Counted from the stretch's first letter, positions 33,570-42,466 are shown. The stretch: 64,000 nt of DNA from GCA-2705995 sp048267965 (GCA_048267965.1 JBLWWK010000009.1:1-64000); one strand, 5' to 3'. A program made the numbers and translations. The notes: a model not told the origin generated them from the letters alone.

Positions 33570-34706
33570 ATGGATACTTCAACTTTTCATCTTTTAAGAG
33601 ATTTTCGTAGAGATTTACACCAACATCCTGAGCTAAGTGGAGAAGAACTTAGAACTCAGAAAAAAGTAATTGAGTTTTGTGAAAAATTAAATCCTACTTT
33701 AGTTCAACCGCTAGGTAATACGGGCGTTGCCGTTGTTTTTGATTCTCACCAAGAGGGCGAAACCGTTTTAATTCGGGGCGATATGGATGCACTTCCTATT
33801 CAAGAGGTAAACACGTTTGAGCACGCATCTACACGGCCAGAAGTTTCGCACAAATGCGGACACGATGGGCATACCACAGTGCTGTGTGGTTTAGCAAAAT
33901 TATTCAGTGAAAACCCTATAGAAAAAGGAAAAGTGGTTCTGCTTTTTCAGCCAGCGGAAGAAAATGGAAAAGGAGCTCAGGCTATTTTAAACGATGAACT
34001 TTTCTATCAAAATGAACCCGATTGGGTGTTTGCCTTTCACAACCTTCCAGGTTATCCGTTGCATCAAGTGGTGGTGAAAGAAGGAGCTTTTACCGCATCT
34101 GCTAAGAGTATTATCATAAAATTGAAAGGGAAGACCTCTCACGCAGCAGAGCCAGAGCTTGGTTATAATCCTGCGAAGGCTATGGCAGAGATTATTGAAG
34201 AATCGCTGAGTTTAGCGGTAACCGATATCAAAAGTGAAAGCTTTTTTCTGGTTACTCCAGTCTATTTAACCATGGGCGAAAAAGCGTATGGAGTTTCTGC
34301 GGGTTACGGAGAAGTGCATTTAACACTGCGCTCTTTTTCCAATGCCATAATGGATGCTCAAAGCGCTCAAATTGCAGAAAAGGCAAAAGCCATTGCTGCT
34401 ACGCATCAACTGCAACCCATTATTTCTTATACAGAAGTTTTTGCGGCCAACGAAAACAACTCAGAAGCCGTACAGCTCATTAAAGATAGTGTAGAAAACG
34501 AAAAGCAGTTAACTGTTCGAGATCAACCGTTTAAGTGGGGAGAAGATTTCGGATTATTTACACAGAAATACAAAGGAGCCATGTTTGGTATCGGTTCTGG
34601 AGAAGATTCTCCAGCGTTGCATAATCCTGATTATGATTATCCAGACGAGATAACACCAACAGCCGTAAACCTATTTAATTCAATTACCCGAAAAATATTA
34701 CAATAA
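33570..34706 (+). CDS. M20-family amidohydrolase (N-acyl-amino-acid hydrolase type)
   Basis: A 378-residue zinc/manganese hydrolase of the M20D/HipO group, which release amino acids from N-acyl derivatives. Metal-site signatures: RGDMDALPI near 69, CGHDGHT near 97-103, and QPAEENGKGA near 131-140; the dimerisation domain lies in the middle (KGKTSHAAEPELG). Spacing of 9 nt to the GNAT gene and 1 nt to the racemase gene shows one operon. Specificity for indole-3-acetyl-, N-acetyl- or hippurate-like conjugates cannot be told apart here. Confidence 0.92.
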   Translation: MDTSTFHLLRDFRRDLHQHPELSGEELRTQKKVIEFCEKLNPTLVQPLGNTGVAVVFDSHQEGETVLIRGDMDALPIQEVNTFEHASTRPEVSHKCGHDGHTTVLCGLAKLFSENPIEKGKVVLLFQPAEENGKGAQAILNDELFYQNEPDWVFAFHNLPGYPLHQVVVKEGAFTASAKSIIIKLKGKTSHAAEPELGYNPAKAMAEIIEESLSLAVTDIKSESFFLVTPVYLTMGEKAYGVSAGYGEVHLTLRSFSNAIMDAQSAQIAEKAKAIAATHQLQPIISYTEVFAANENNSEAVQLIKDSVENEKQLTVRDQPFKWGEDFGLFTQKYKGAMFGIGSGEDSPALHNPDYDYPDEITPTAVNLFNSITRKILQ

Positions 34707-34707
34707 A

Positions 34708-35868
34708 GTGTATCACACTTCTGCTATTGAAATTAGCAAAACAGCGCTTCAGAATAATTTAAGTTTTTTACAATCGATTATAGGTCCACATTCTAAATTT
34801 TCGTCTGTGGTGAAAGGCAACGCCTACGGTCATGGTATTACCCAATATGTGCCGTTGGCAGAAGAATGCGGTGTTCGTCATTTTTCGGTTTTTAGTGCCA
34901 ACGAGGCATTCGAAACACTGCAAGTAAGCAACACCAATGCAGAGATTATGATCTTAGGAATGATCGATAATCAGCAGTTAGAATGGGCCGTAGAGCACGA
35001 TATTCAGTTCTATGTATTTGAAATTAACCGGCTCGATGAGGCTATAAAAGCGGCCAAAAAAGTAGGTAAGAAAGCCCGCATTCATTTAGAAGTTGAAACG
35101 GGAATGAACCGAACTGGGTTTACTCTTCAGGAACTGGAACAAGCGGTTCCTACCCTTAAGAAAAATAGTCAGTGGCTAGAAATTGAAGGATTTTGTACCC
35201 ATTATGCAGGAGCCGAAAGTATTGCTAATCATGTTCGCGTTAAAAATCAAATGAAAACCTACGAAAGGTTGAAAAATTGGATTTTATATGCGGGAATTAG
35301 ACCAAAATCATTTCATACGGCTTGTTCGGCAGCGGCTATGCGCTATCCTGAGTCTCGCTTAGATATGGTGAGAATCGGGATCCTACAGTACGGATTTTGG
35401 CCAAGCAGAGAAACGTTTATTCAATACATTACCGACAAAGGAGGCGATAATATTGGTCCGTTTATTCATCGATTAATCACTTGGAAATCGAAAGTGATGA
35501 GTACAAAATCGGTAAAAATGGGCGAATTTATTGGCTACGGAACTACCTATTTAGCTCAGCACGATATGCAAATTGCCTTAGTGCCTGTTGGCTACTCGCA
35601 CGGTTTTAGCAGATCGCTTAGTAACACGGGGAGAGCGCTTATTCGAGGCCAGCGGGTGAGTGTTATTGGCTTGGTAAATATGAATGCATTGGCCTTAGAT
35701 ATTACCGGATTAAGCACGAGCATTGAGAAAGGCGATGAAGTGGTGCTTATTGGAAAACAAGACGATTTAGAAATCAGCGTAAGTAGCTTTAGCGAGCTCA
35801 GCGATCAATTAAATTACGAATTGTTAACCCGTTTGCCCCACGATATTCCAAGAATTATTGTAGATTAA
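34708..35868 (+). CDS. Alanine racemase-family PLP enzyme
   Basis: A 386-residue fold-type III PLP enzyme starting with GTG one base after the amidohydrolase stop. The PLP lysine is K36 in VVKGNAYGHG. The opposite catalytic tyrosine is probably in GEFIGYGTTYLA, and GYSHGFSR and VNMNALALDI correspond to the C-terminal barrel and active-site loop; canonical Alr has an aspartate near MCMDQ where this protein has NMNAL. The changes and the operon setting suggest it may racemise an amino acid other than alanine or be a broad-specificity racemase. An exact dispersed 9-mer is at 35146. Confidence 0.88.
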   Translation: MYHTSAIEISKTALQNNLSFLQSIIGPHSKFSSVVKGNAYGHGITQYVPLAEECGVRHFSVFSANEAFETLQVSNTNAEIMILGMIDNQQLEWAVEHDIQFYVFEINRLDEAIKAAKKVGKKARIHLEVETGMNRTGFTLQELEQAVPTLKKNSQWLEIEGFCTHYAGAESIANHVRVKNQMKTYERLKNWILYAGIRPKSFHTACSAAAMRYPESRLDMVRIGILQYGFWPSRETFIQYITDKGGDNIGPFIHRLITWKSKVMSTKSVKMGEFIGYGTTYLAQHDMQIALVPVGYSHGFSRSLSNTGRALIRGQRVSVIGLVNMNALALDITGLSTSIEKGDEVVLIGKQDDLEISVSSFSELSDQLNYELLTRLPHDIPRIIVD

Positions 35869-35891
35869 ATCTATTATCTTAAAAAGAAAAC

Positions 35892-36962
35892 ATGGCTTTT
35901 ATAAGGCTTTACAAAGAGAAATTAAAACACAATTACAATCACCTAAACACTCTTTTTAAAGAGAATAACATCGATTGGGCGATTGTGACTAAGCTATTGT
36001 GCGGTCACGAAGAATTCCTGAAAGAAGTAATTAATTTAGGCGCTAAAGAGTTTTGTGATAGTAGGATCTCGAACCTGAAAACAATCAAAGAAATTAATCC
36101 AGATGTAAGCACTGTTTACATTAAGCCTCCTGCTAAACGCGCTATTAAAAGTGTAGTGCAATATGCGGATGCGAGTTTCAATACGGAATACGAAACCATC
36201 AAATTGCTTAGCAAAGAGGCTGGCAAGCAAAATAAATTGCACAACATCATTATTATGATCGAAATGGGCGATTTGCGAGAAGGAGTAATTGGTGATGAGT
36301 TGGTTGATTTTTACGGTTCTGTTTTTGAGCTTCCTAATATTAAAGTAACGGGTATAGGAACCAATCTCAATTGCTTGCACGGTGTTATGCCCAGTCAAGA
36401 TAAATTGGTTCAATTGAGCTTATACAAACAGCTAATTGAAGCTAAATTTAACCGTAAAATCCCTTGGGTTACGGGAGGTACATCGGTGGTGATTCCGCTG
36501 TTAATGACAAGACAATTGCCCAAAGGTATTAATCATTTTAGGGTAGGAGAGATGCTTTATTTTGGCAATAATCTATTTACGGCAGGACCCGTTGAAGAAC
36601 TCAAACAAGATGTTATTAAGCTGTATGCCGAAGTCATAGAATTATCAGAAAAACCAGTAGTTCCCAACGGGGTGATGGAAGCCAATCCGAGTGGTGAAGT
36701 GTACGAAATCAATGAAGATGATTACGGCAAAACATCGTACCGAGCTATTATCGATTTGGGTCTTCTCGATGTTTCTACTGATTTTCTTACTCCAGACGAC
36801 CCAACCATCGAAATCTCAGGAGCAAGCTCAGATATGATTGTACTCGATATTGGTGAAAACAAACAAGGCTACAAAGTGGGCGATTTAATTTCGTTCGATA
36901 TTCAGTACATGGGCGCATTGGCACTTCTCAACAGTGATTACATTGGTAAAGAACTGATTTAG
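35892..36962 (+). CDS. Alanine/ornithine racemase-family PLP enzyme
   Basis: A 356-residue second fold-type III PLP protein, only distantly like the preceding one. The likely PLP lysine is K34 in WAIVTKLLCGH, and IEMGDLREGV and GGTSVVIPLL are conserved elements of the ornithine racemase (Orr)-like group. These enzymes act on ornithine, lysine, serine or related amino acids. A 23-nt gap to the previous gene keeps it in the same operon. Two racemases in series imply handling of more than one D/L pair or sequential steps. Confidence 0.82.
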   Translation: MAFIRLYKEKLKHNYNHLNTLFKENNIDWAIVTKLLCGHEEFLKEVINLGAKEFCDSRISNLKTIKEINPDVSTVYIKPPAKRAIKSVVQYADASFNTEYETIKLLSKEAGKQNKLHNIIIMIEMGDLREGVIGDELVDFYGSVFELPNIKVTGIGTNLNCLHGVMPSQDKLVQLSLYKQLIEAKFNRKIPWVTGGTSVVIPLLMTRQLPKGINHFRVGEMLYFGNNLFTAGPVEELKQDVIKLYAEVIELSEKPVVPNGVMEANPSGEVYEINEDDYGKTSYRAIIDLGLLDVSTDFLTPDDPTIEISGASSDMIVLDIGENKQGYKVGDLISFDIQYMGALALLNSDYIGKELI

Positions 36963-36993
36963 AAGACGCTTAAATCTCCGTTAGCGAAAGAGG

Positions 36994-37806
36994 GTGAACG
37001 AACTAAATTTTATTCGAAAGTATTACCAACCCATTCAACCTTCTGTTTCAGAAAAAGAGGCCAGAATTAAGTATCAAGAGATACAACCTGGTAAAGATTT
37101 AGAAAACTTTGTTTGCTGTTATTGGCAGCTGAAAACAAAAAGGCCACTCAATCAAGAGTATGTATACAGAGTAGTATCAGACGGTTGCATCGATGTCTTT
37201 TTTAATCATCAAAACCCTGCAGAAAGCTTTGTAATGGGCTTCTGTCGAAAATATACCGAGTTTTCGATTGGTAAAGAGTTTAATTATATCGGCATTCGCT
37301 TTTGGCCTTCAATATTCCCGTTGTTGTTTGGTGTTGATGCGAAAGGGTTGAGCAACCAATATCAAGATTTAAAAGCAGTTTTACCTGATTTTTCACAGTG
37401 GATAAAAAAATCTATTTCGAACGCACTCACTTTACAGCAAGTGGGTGAAGAAATCAATCAACAGCTTATTGGGCGAGTTAAAGATTCGGCAATAAGTTGC
37501 GACCAACGTTTTCTAGAGGCGTTGCATTTGATTTTGCTGAAAAAAGGAAATTTAAACACCGAAAAAGACTTATTAACGGGGCTAAGCTCGAGACAACTCC
37601 GCAGAATTTTTAATTACTACATAGGTACCACAGCAAAATCGTTTAGTAATGTGGTGCGATTTCAACATATTTTAAATGCTCAGCCTACTAAACAAAGTTT
37701 GCGAGAAAATAAGCTGTATTTCGATGTTGGCTTTTTTGATCAAGCACATTTTATTAAAAACTTTAAAACCTATTATGGCGTAACACCCTCTGAAGCATTC
37801 GATTAG
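36994..37806 (+). CDS. AraC-family transcriptional regulator
   Basis: A 270-residue regulator starting with GTG. The N-terminal 150 residues form a ligand-sensing domain of the DUF6597 type (YQEIQPGKDLENFVCCYWQ), and the last 100 carry two helix-turn-helices with LLTGLSSRQLRRIFNYY and the signature DVGFFDQAHFIKNFKTYYGVTPSEAF. It may control the racemase operon upstream or the VOC and AlkC-like genes downstream. No operator was identified. Confidence 0.88.
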   Translation: MNELNFIRKYYQPIQPSVSEKEARIKYQEIQPGKDLENFVCCYWQLKTKRPLNQEYVYRVVSDGCIDVFFNHQNPAESFVMGFCRKYTEFSIGKEFNYIGIRFWPSIFPLLFGVDAKGLSNQYQDLKAVLPDFSQWIKKSISNALTLQQVGEEINQQLIGRVKDSAISCDQRFLEALHLILLKKGNLNTEKDLLTGLSSRQLRRIFNYYIGTTAKSFSNVVRFQHILNAQPTKQSLRENKLYFDVGFFDQAHFIKNFKTYYGVTPSEAFD

Positions 37807-37847
37807 CGATTGTCCGATTTTTACAATTCTTCCAATTTAGCTCGATT

Positions 37848-37855
37848 TACTTTTG
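37848..37855 (+). promoter_or_regulatory. -7 box of the VOC/AlkC-like gene pair
   Basis: TACTTTTG, 37 nt before the ATG at 37893. Confidence 0.62.
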
Positions 37856-37892
37856 TGATATTCATTGAAAAATCAATAATAAAGATCGAGAA

Positions 37893-38324
37893 ATGAAATT
37901 AAACGCGGGTATAATCACTCAAAAATTAGCAGAAAGTAAAGCTTTCTATACAGAGAATTTAGGGTTTCAAGTTGTTTTTGAAAACGAATTTTATCTTTTA
38001 CTGCGAACACCCAATAACCAAGCAGAATTTAGTTTTTTACTTCCTAACCATCCCTCTCAACATGCTTTATTTCAAACACCCTTTACTGGAAATGGTATGT
38101 ATTTAACCATAAAGGTAGAAGATGTAGATGCTGTTTATACTACGATGAAAAATAAAAATCTTGATGTAAAAATTGAGTTGCGCAACGAACCGTGGGGCGA
38201 TAGGCATTTTGCAATTCTAGACCCGAACGGAATCGGAATTGACTTTGTAACATACTCAGCTCCTCAAGATGAAAAAGACCCAAGTCAAAAAGTTGAAAAG
38301 AACACAAATGGCGGCTCAAAATAG
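37893..38324 (+). CDS. VOC-family (glyoxalase/bleomycin-resistance fold) protein
   Basis: A 143-residue vicinal-oxygen-chelate protein with the paired beta-alpha-beta-beta-beta units (MKLNAGIITQKLAESKAFYT; LDVKIELRNEPWGDRHFAILDPNGIGIDFVTY). Families of this fold include dioxygenases, glyoxalases and antibiotic-binding proteins. Substrate unknown. It overlaps the AlkC-like gene by 17 nt. Confidence 0.85.
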   Translation: MKLNAGIITQKLAESKAFYTENLGFQVVFENEFYLLLRTPNNQAEFSFLLPNHPSQHALFQTPFTGNGMYLTIKVEDVDAVYTTMKNKNLDVKIELRNEPWGDRHFAILDPNGIGIDFVTYSAPQDEKDPSQKVEKNTNGGSK

Positions 38325-39048
38325 CATCACAAATTATTTCGGTAGGAACCTTTCCGAACTTCTATCAGCAAAAATTACAGCCGTCTATTCAGATTTTGAT
38401 TCAGAATGTTTTATTCATCAAGTAGAATCTTCGGTTAGAAATAAAACCTACACGCAAAGAGTAGAAGTGATTGCTAGGCATTTAAAAGAGAATTTGCCTA
38501 GCGCGTATAATGAAGCGCTGAAAATATTGGTTTCCATTTTAGGAGAGAAAAATCCTAATCAAACAGGCATGTTTAAACACTACTATTGGGTTTTGCCGAT
38601 TGGTAAATTTATTCAAGAATATGGTTTAGATCATTTTGAGCTTTCTATGCGCGCCATAGAAGAAGTTACGCAGCGCAATACTGGAGAGTATGCAATAAGG
38701 CCTTTTATTCGTAAATATCCTGAAGAATCCCTAGAAAAGATGGAAAAATGGGCAAATTCACCTTCTTTTCACCTAAGAAGATTGTCAAGTGAAGGGTTGA
38801 GACCTAAACTTCCTTGGGCTCCTAAACTTGATACATTTATTGAACATCCAACTCCGGTGTTTGCCATTTTAGATCAACTCAAGCAAGACGAAATAATGTT
38901 TGTTAAAAAATCGGTGGCGAATCACTTAACCGATTGGTTGAAAGTAAACCAAGAAAAAACAATTCCTTTGATTAAAGACTGGAGTGCTTCTGCAGATAAA
39001 AACACCCAATGGATTTTGAAAAGAGCCACTCGGACAATCCCTCTATAA
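38308..39048 (+). CDS. DNA alkylation repair protein, AlkC-like HEAT-repeat glycosylase
   Basis: A 246-residue all-helical protein of the AlkC/AlkD superfamily, which removes cationic alkylated bases such as 3-methyladenine. The signature is SPSFHLRRLSSEGLRPKLPWA near residue 170, preceded by EYAIRPFIRKYPEE. I chose the ATG at 38308 (MAAQNSITNYFG) rather than the start 13 codons upstream, since upstream residues look like read-through of the preceding gene. An exact dispersed 9-mer at 38341 encodes GRN near the N-terminus. Confidence 0.87.
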   Translation: MAAQNSITNYFGRNLSELLSAKITAVYSDFDSECFIHQVESSVRNKTYTQRVEVIARHLKENLPSAYNEALKILVSILGEKNPNQTGMFKHYYWVLPIGKFIQEYGLDHFELSMRAIEEVTQRNTGEYAIRPFIRKYPEESLEKMEKWANSPSFHLRRLSSEGLRPKLPWAPKLDTFIEHPTPVFAILDQLKQDEIMFVKKSVANHLTDWLKVNQEKTIPLIKDWSASADKNTQWILKRATRTIPL

Positions 39049-39096
39049 GGGTGGGATTTCTCTACGGAAAAGAACATATAAATCAGGCGAAAAACG

Positions 39097-39105
39097 GTTC
39101 CTACC
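39097..39105 (-). repeat. Dispersed 9-mer, intergenic copy within a short palindrome
   Basis: GTTCCTACC in the 124-bp convergent gap between the AlkC-like gene and the four-TM gene. It is embedded in AACGGTTCCTACCGTT, where AACGG pairs with CCGTT, so the motif forms a small palindrome of its own here. Confidence 0.82.
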
Positions 39106-39172
39106 GTTAGTTGAAAACGAAGAAATTATTAAAAAGTACCACTTGAAGTGGCTAGATTTAAGGTTTTGTATA

Positions 39173-39613
39173 TTAATACATTAAGCTGATAGAAAGTGCT
39201 AAAAGTAAAATAAGTGCGCTGCGCATGAGGGGGAGTTTAAAATGGAAAAAATTCTTGCTTTGCTCTTTGCGCGTAAACAAAATTCCGAGCATACTAATCA
39301 CCACCAAAATGGATCCTACCGATAAAACAATTTTCGATTCGGTAATTGAATATTGATTAAAAACAAGAAGAATCCCAACCAGCGCAGTGGCTAAGCCTAA
39401 GTAGTTTACAAATTCTATGATTTGGCTGATTTTAGTGCCGGTTGAACTAAAAGCCATTCTCGCCAAAAACAAATACAGAAGCGATAAAATGCTGACACTG
39501 AGCACCATTAAGATGCTCAGTTTGTTTTCTACTGTTGACATAGATAATACGATGCCGATGTTAACCGCCACCAGTATCTCTATGTACGGAGCTATTTTTT
39601 TAATGATATCCAC
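39173..39613 (-). CDS. Four-TM membrane protein of unknown function
   Basis: A 146-residue hydrophobic protein with four predicted transmembrane helices (about residues 8-25, 31-52, 68-88 and 96-116) and possibly a fifth near the C-terminus (131-144). No family or functional motif was recognised. It overlaps the end of ribH by 14 nt and follows it in the same operon, so it may be a passenger gene or be translationally coupled to ribH. Confidence 0.68.
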   Translation of the reverse strand: MDIIKKIAPYIEILVAVNIGIVLSMSTVENKLSILMVLSVSILSLLYLFLARMAFSSTGTKISQIIEFVNYLGLATALVGILLVFNQYSITESKIVLSVGSILVVISMLGILFTRKEQSKNFFHFKLPLMRSALILLLALSISLMY

Positions 39614-40121
39614 TAAATCTTTCGTTAGAATGGGTTAATTCTTTTCTTAATGCTACCATTTTTAGGGCTGTAATAGCCGCTTCGTCTCCTTTATTGCCAT
39701 GTTTTCCACCTGAGCGGTCAATGGCTTGCTGCTGAGTATTGTCGGTTAAAACGCCAAAAATTACAGGTTTTCCGGTGGCTAAACTCACATCTTTTACTCC
39801 TTGAGAAACCGCTTGACACACAAAATCGAAGTGTTTGGTTTCGCCTTGAATTACGCTGCCGATACAAATAACTGCATCTAATTTTTGAGACTCGAGCATC
39901 CAGCGAGCAGCTACAGGAAGTTCAAAACTTCCTGGAACCCAATTTAAGGGCATGTTCTCTTCTAGAACTCCGTGTTTTTTTAGCGTTTCCATAGCGCCCG
40001 AAACTAAATTTTGGGTGATATCGCCATTCCATTCGCTCGCTACAATCCCTATTTTCATTGCTTTTCCGTCTGGAACGGTTTCCGGATTATAACTCGATAA
40101 ATTTTTATTTGCTGTAGCCAT
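39600..40121 (-). CDS. ribH: 6,7-dimethyl-8-ribityllumazine synthase
   Basis: A 173-residue lumazine synthase, the step that joins the RibB product to 5-amino-6-ribitylaminouracil. Signatures: GIVASEWNGDIT, VPGSFELPVAA, CIGSVIQGETKHFDFVC, and GVLTDNTQQQA at the usual places for a family of about 155-175 residues. The start at 40121 (MATANKNLSS) is preferred to one 13 codons upstream, which would lie inside the -7 box. The riboflavin genes of this window, ribB, ribH and ribD, are scattered rather than in one operon. Confidence 0.95.
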   Translation of the reverse strand: MATANKNLSSYNPETVPDGKAMKIGIVASEWNGDITQNLVSGAMETLKKHGVLEENMPLNWVPGSFELPVAARWMLESQKLDAVICIGSVIQGETKHFDFVCQAVSQGVKDVSLATGKPVIFGVLTDNTQQQAIDRSGGKHGNKGDEAAITALKMVALRKELTHSNERFSGYH

Positions 40122-40143
40122 AATTGTTAATCTTCTTAAACAC

Positions 40144-40151
40144 CAAATGTA
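40144..40151 (-). promoter_or_regulatory. -7 box of ribH
   Basis: TACATTTG on the minus strand, 22 nt before the ATG at 40121; it sits just after the terminator of the upstream TPR gene. Confidence 0.62.
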
Positions 40152-40162
40152 GAACAACAAAA

Positions 40163-40187
40163 AAGGCGGATGAAACTCATCCGCCTT
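40163..40187 (-). terminator. Terminator of the YfgM-like TPR gene
   Basis: AAGGCGGATGA pairs with TCATCCGCCTT across 3 nt; on the minus strand TTTT follows. It separates the TPR gene from ribH. Confidence 0.85.
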
Positions 40188-40208
40188 AAAATTCTTAACA
40201 AAAAGTGA

Positions 40209-40889
40209 TTAAACGCGTGTTTTAGCTCTAGCCATGTATTTTATTGCGTTTCTTCCTTCTTGTGTGGTGCTGTATTTGGTAGCCAATTTAGAATAAAGCT
40301 CAACCGCTTTATCAAATTCGCCTAATTCTTCTGCTACTAAGCCAGCTTTCATTAAATAACGAGGTGTAATCAATTCGTTATCAGCCATGTTCGCTGCTTT
40401 TGTGTAATACTCTTTGCCTTTAGCTAAATCTCCTAATTCAACAAACGCATCACCGATATTGCCCATTGCATTGGGTGCAATAAACGGATCGTTACCTGAA
40501 TACGCTTCTAAATAATCAATAGCGCCTTGGTAATCTCCAGATCGAAGCAAAGAAACGCCCATGTAATAGTTGGCTAAATCACCGGCTGCTGTTGAGCCGT
40601 AATCGTCTGCAATTTGTTCAAAACCTAAACTTCCAGAAGCATCGCCAAACATAGCTTGTTGTAGAGAATCTTGCTCAAAGTAATGCTGCGCTTTAAACAT
40701 TTCTAACTGGGCTTCTTCTTGCATAGGAGCGACTACTCCTTTTGCATAATAAAAGTAACCACCTACTACTACCACTAAAACGCCAATAGCACCGATTAGC
40801 TTTTGCTTATTTTCTTCTACCCACGTTTCAGACTTCGAATAAAGACCTTCAACATCAACAATTACGTCTTCTTCTTCTTTTTTACTCAT
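40209..40889 (-). CDS. Membrane-anchored TPR protein, YfgM-like
   Basis: A 226-residue protein with an acidic N-terminus, one transmembrane helix (about 33-50, KLIGAIGVLVVVVGGYFYY) and a periplasmic TPR domain (GVSLLRSGDYQGAIDYL, GNIGDAFVELGDLAKGKEYY). This is the layout of YfgM, an ancillary subunit of the Sec translocon that assists folding of exported proteins. Start chosen at 40889 (MSKKEEED), three codons inside the ORF. A -7 box lies 22 nt upstream. Confidence 0.8.
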   Translation of the reverse strand: MSKKEEEDVIVDVEGLYSKSETWVEENKQKLIGAIGVLVVVVGGYFYYAKGVVAPMQEEAQLEMFKAQHYFEQDSLQQAMFGDASGSLGFEQIADDYGSTAAGDLANYYMGVSLLRSGDYQGAIDYLEAYSGNDPFIAPNAMGNIGDAFVELGDLAKGKEYYTKAANMADNELITPRYLMKAGLVAEELGEFDKAVELYSKLATKYSTTQEGRNAIKYMARAKTRV

Positions 40890-40911
40890 TTTGTACAAGT
40901 TGTTAAAGCCG

Positions 40912-40919
40912 CAAATATA
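40912..40919 (-). promoter_or_regulatory. -7 box of the YfgM-like gene
   Basis: TATATTTG on the minus strand, 22 nt before the ATG at 40889. Confidence 0.6.
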
Positions 40920-41024
40920 GGTTTTTCAACACGTTTGAAATTTCCCTCTCTCATTTTTATTAACGGCCTATCGTTAATCTTTTTTATAGTAGGAACCGAA
41001 CGCCATTCTAGCTGTACGATTTTG

Positions 41025-41032
41025 TACTTTTG
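41025..41032 (+). promoter_or_regulatory. -7 box of recF, 5 nt before ATG
   Basis: TACTTTTG ends 5 nt before the ATG at 41038, predicting a leaderless recF mRNA. An 8-mer copy of the dispersed motif (GTAGGAAC, 40989) lies 36 nt upstream. Confidence 0.65.
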
Positions 41033-41037
41033 AAGCC

Positions 41038-42171
41038 ATGCATTTAAAGCAACTATCACTCGTCAATTTTAAAAATTACGACCAAGCAGAATTATCGTTT
41101 TGCAAGGGTGTTAACGTGTTTGTAGGCCTTAACGGAGCCGGAAAAACCAACTTATTAGATGCTATTTATTACCTCTCTTTTTGCAAGAGTTTCTTTAACC
41201 CAATTGATTCTCAAAACATTAAAAACCTAGAAGATTTTTTTGTTATTCAAGGTGAATTTGAGAAAAATGATGAAAATGTGCTCATTCACTGTGGCATTAA
41301 AAAAGGGCAAAAGAAATCGTTTAAACGCAATAAGAAAGAGTACGATCGGTTGGCAGATCACATCGGTTTGTTACCGCTAGTGATGATTTCACCCGCAGAT
41401 TCTGAACTCATTTATAATGGAAGCGAGCTGAGAAGAAAATTTGTAGATGGCGTAATTGCTCAATACAACCGACCGTACCTCGATTATTTAATGAGTTATC
41501 AAAAAGCGGTTCAGCAACGCAATGCCTTGCTAAAAAAGTTCAACGAACAGCGTTATTTCGATAAAGATTCGCTCGAAATCTGGAATATGCAGCTCGACCA
41601 ATTCGGAACGCATCTCTTCAACGCTCGAAAAGAGTTTCTAAAAGAGTTTATTCCGCTTTTTCAGCATTATTACGAACTTATTTCTGGCGGTAAAGAACGC
41701 GTTCGATTAGAATACGATACCAAACTCAACGATTTTTCTTTTGATCAATTATTAGAAGAAGCAGAGCCTAAAGATCGAGCCTTGGGGTATACTTCAGTGG
41801 GTGTGCATAAAGACGATCTTAAATTTTTAATCGAAGACCAACCGATTAAAAAGTTTGCAAGTCAAGGCCAACAAAAATCGTATTTGGTAGCATTAAAACT
41901 GGCTCAGTTTGCTTTTATAAAAAAGGTAAAAGGGGAAACTCCGTTGATTTTGTTAGATGATATTTTCGATAAATTGGATAAAAACAGGGTTCGCGCTTTA
42001 ATGGAATTGGTCATAGATCATTCTTTTGGGCAAATCTTTGTAACAGACGCCAATAAACAACGCATCGAAGAATTATTTGATGGACTCGATACGGAGCTTT
42101 CTATCTTTCAGGTAGAAGAAGGTAAAGTGGAAATAAATCGTGTTCCTACCGAAAAAAACGAAGTTGAATGA
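41038..42171 (+). CDS. recF: DNA replication and repair protein RecF
   Basis: A 377-residue SMC-like ATPase that helps load RecA on gapped DNA. Walker A is GLNGAGKT (30-37), the ABC signature region is FASQGQQKSYLVALKLAQ, and Walker B is LILLDDIFDKLD. Length is normal for the family. The last codons (VPTEKN) contain an exact dispersed 9-mer at 42142. The stop overlaps the start of dciA (ATGA), so the two are coupled. Confidence 0.96.
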   Translation: MHLKQLSLVNFKNYDQAELSFCKGVNVFVGLNGAGKTNLLDAIYYLSFCKSFFNPIDSQNIKNLEDFFVIQGEFEKNDENVLIHCGIKKGQKKSFKRNKKEYDRLADHIGLLPLVMISPADSELIYNGSELRRKFVDGVIAQYNRPYLDYLMSYQKAVQQRNALLKKFNEQRYFDKDSLEIWNMQLDQFGTHLFNARKEFLKEFIPLFQHYYELISGGKERVRLEYDTKLNDFSFDQLLEEAEPKDRALGYTSVGVHKDDLKFLIEDQPIKKFASQGQQKSYLVALKLAQFAFIKKVKGETPLILLDDIFDKLDKNRVRALMELVIDHSFGQIFVTDANKQRIEELFDGLDTELSIFQVEEGKVEINRVPTEKNEVE

Positions 42172-42458
42172 AAAAGAAAAACGAACAAACTTTAGAAGAA
42201 GCCATTCAGCTTTATTTGAATCATTATCGCTTAGCGGGAAAGCTTACCGAAGCCGATTTGCAGCAGAGCTGGCGCGCTATTATGGGCAATTCAATTGCGC
42301 ACCATACCACCGAAATTTACTTGAAAAAACAAGTTTTGGTAATTCATTTAGATTCTAGCGTACTGAGAAACGAACTCAGTTTCGCCAAAAATAAAATTGT
42401 AGAAAAAGTAAACGAATACTTTAAAAAAGAGGTAGTTAAAGAAGTTTTACTCGCCTAA
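42168..42458 (+). CDS. dciA: DciA-like DUF721 helicase-loading protein
   Basis: A 96-residue DUF721 domain protein (LQQSWRAIMGNSIAHHTTEIYLKK). DciA is the ancestral loader that assists DnaB in bacteria without DnaC or DnaI. Position directly after recF, overlapping by 4 nt, is the common arrangement in Bacteroidetes. It is followed by a strong terminator shared with the convergent ndk. Confidence 0.88.
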   Translation: MKKKNEQTLEEAIQLYLNHYRLAGKLTEADLQQSWRAIMGNSIAHHTTEIYLKKQVLVIHLDSSVLRNELSFAKNKIVEKVNEYFKKEVVKEVLLA

Positions 42459-42466
42459 AAGCACAA

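Noticed and set aside
40803..41033. Plus-strand frame upstream of recF
   Set aside because: It is mostly antisense to the YfgM-like gene and spans the recF promoter.
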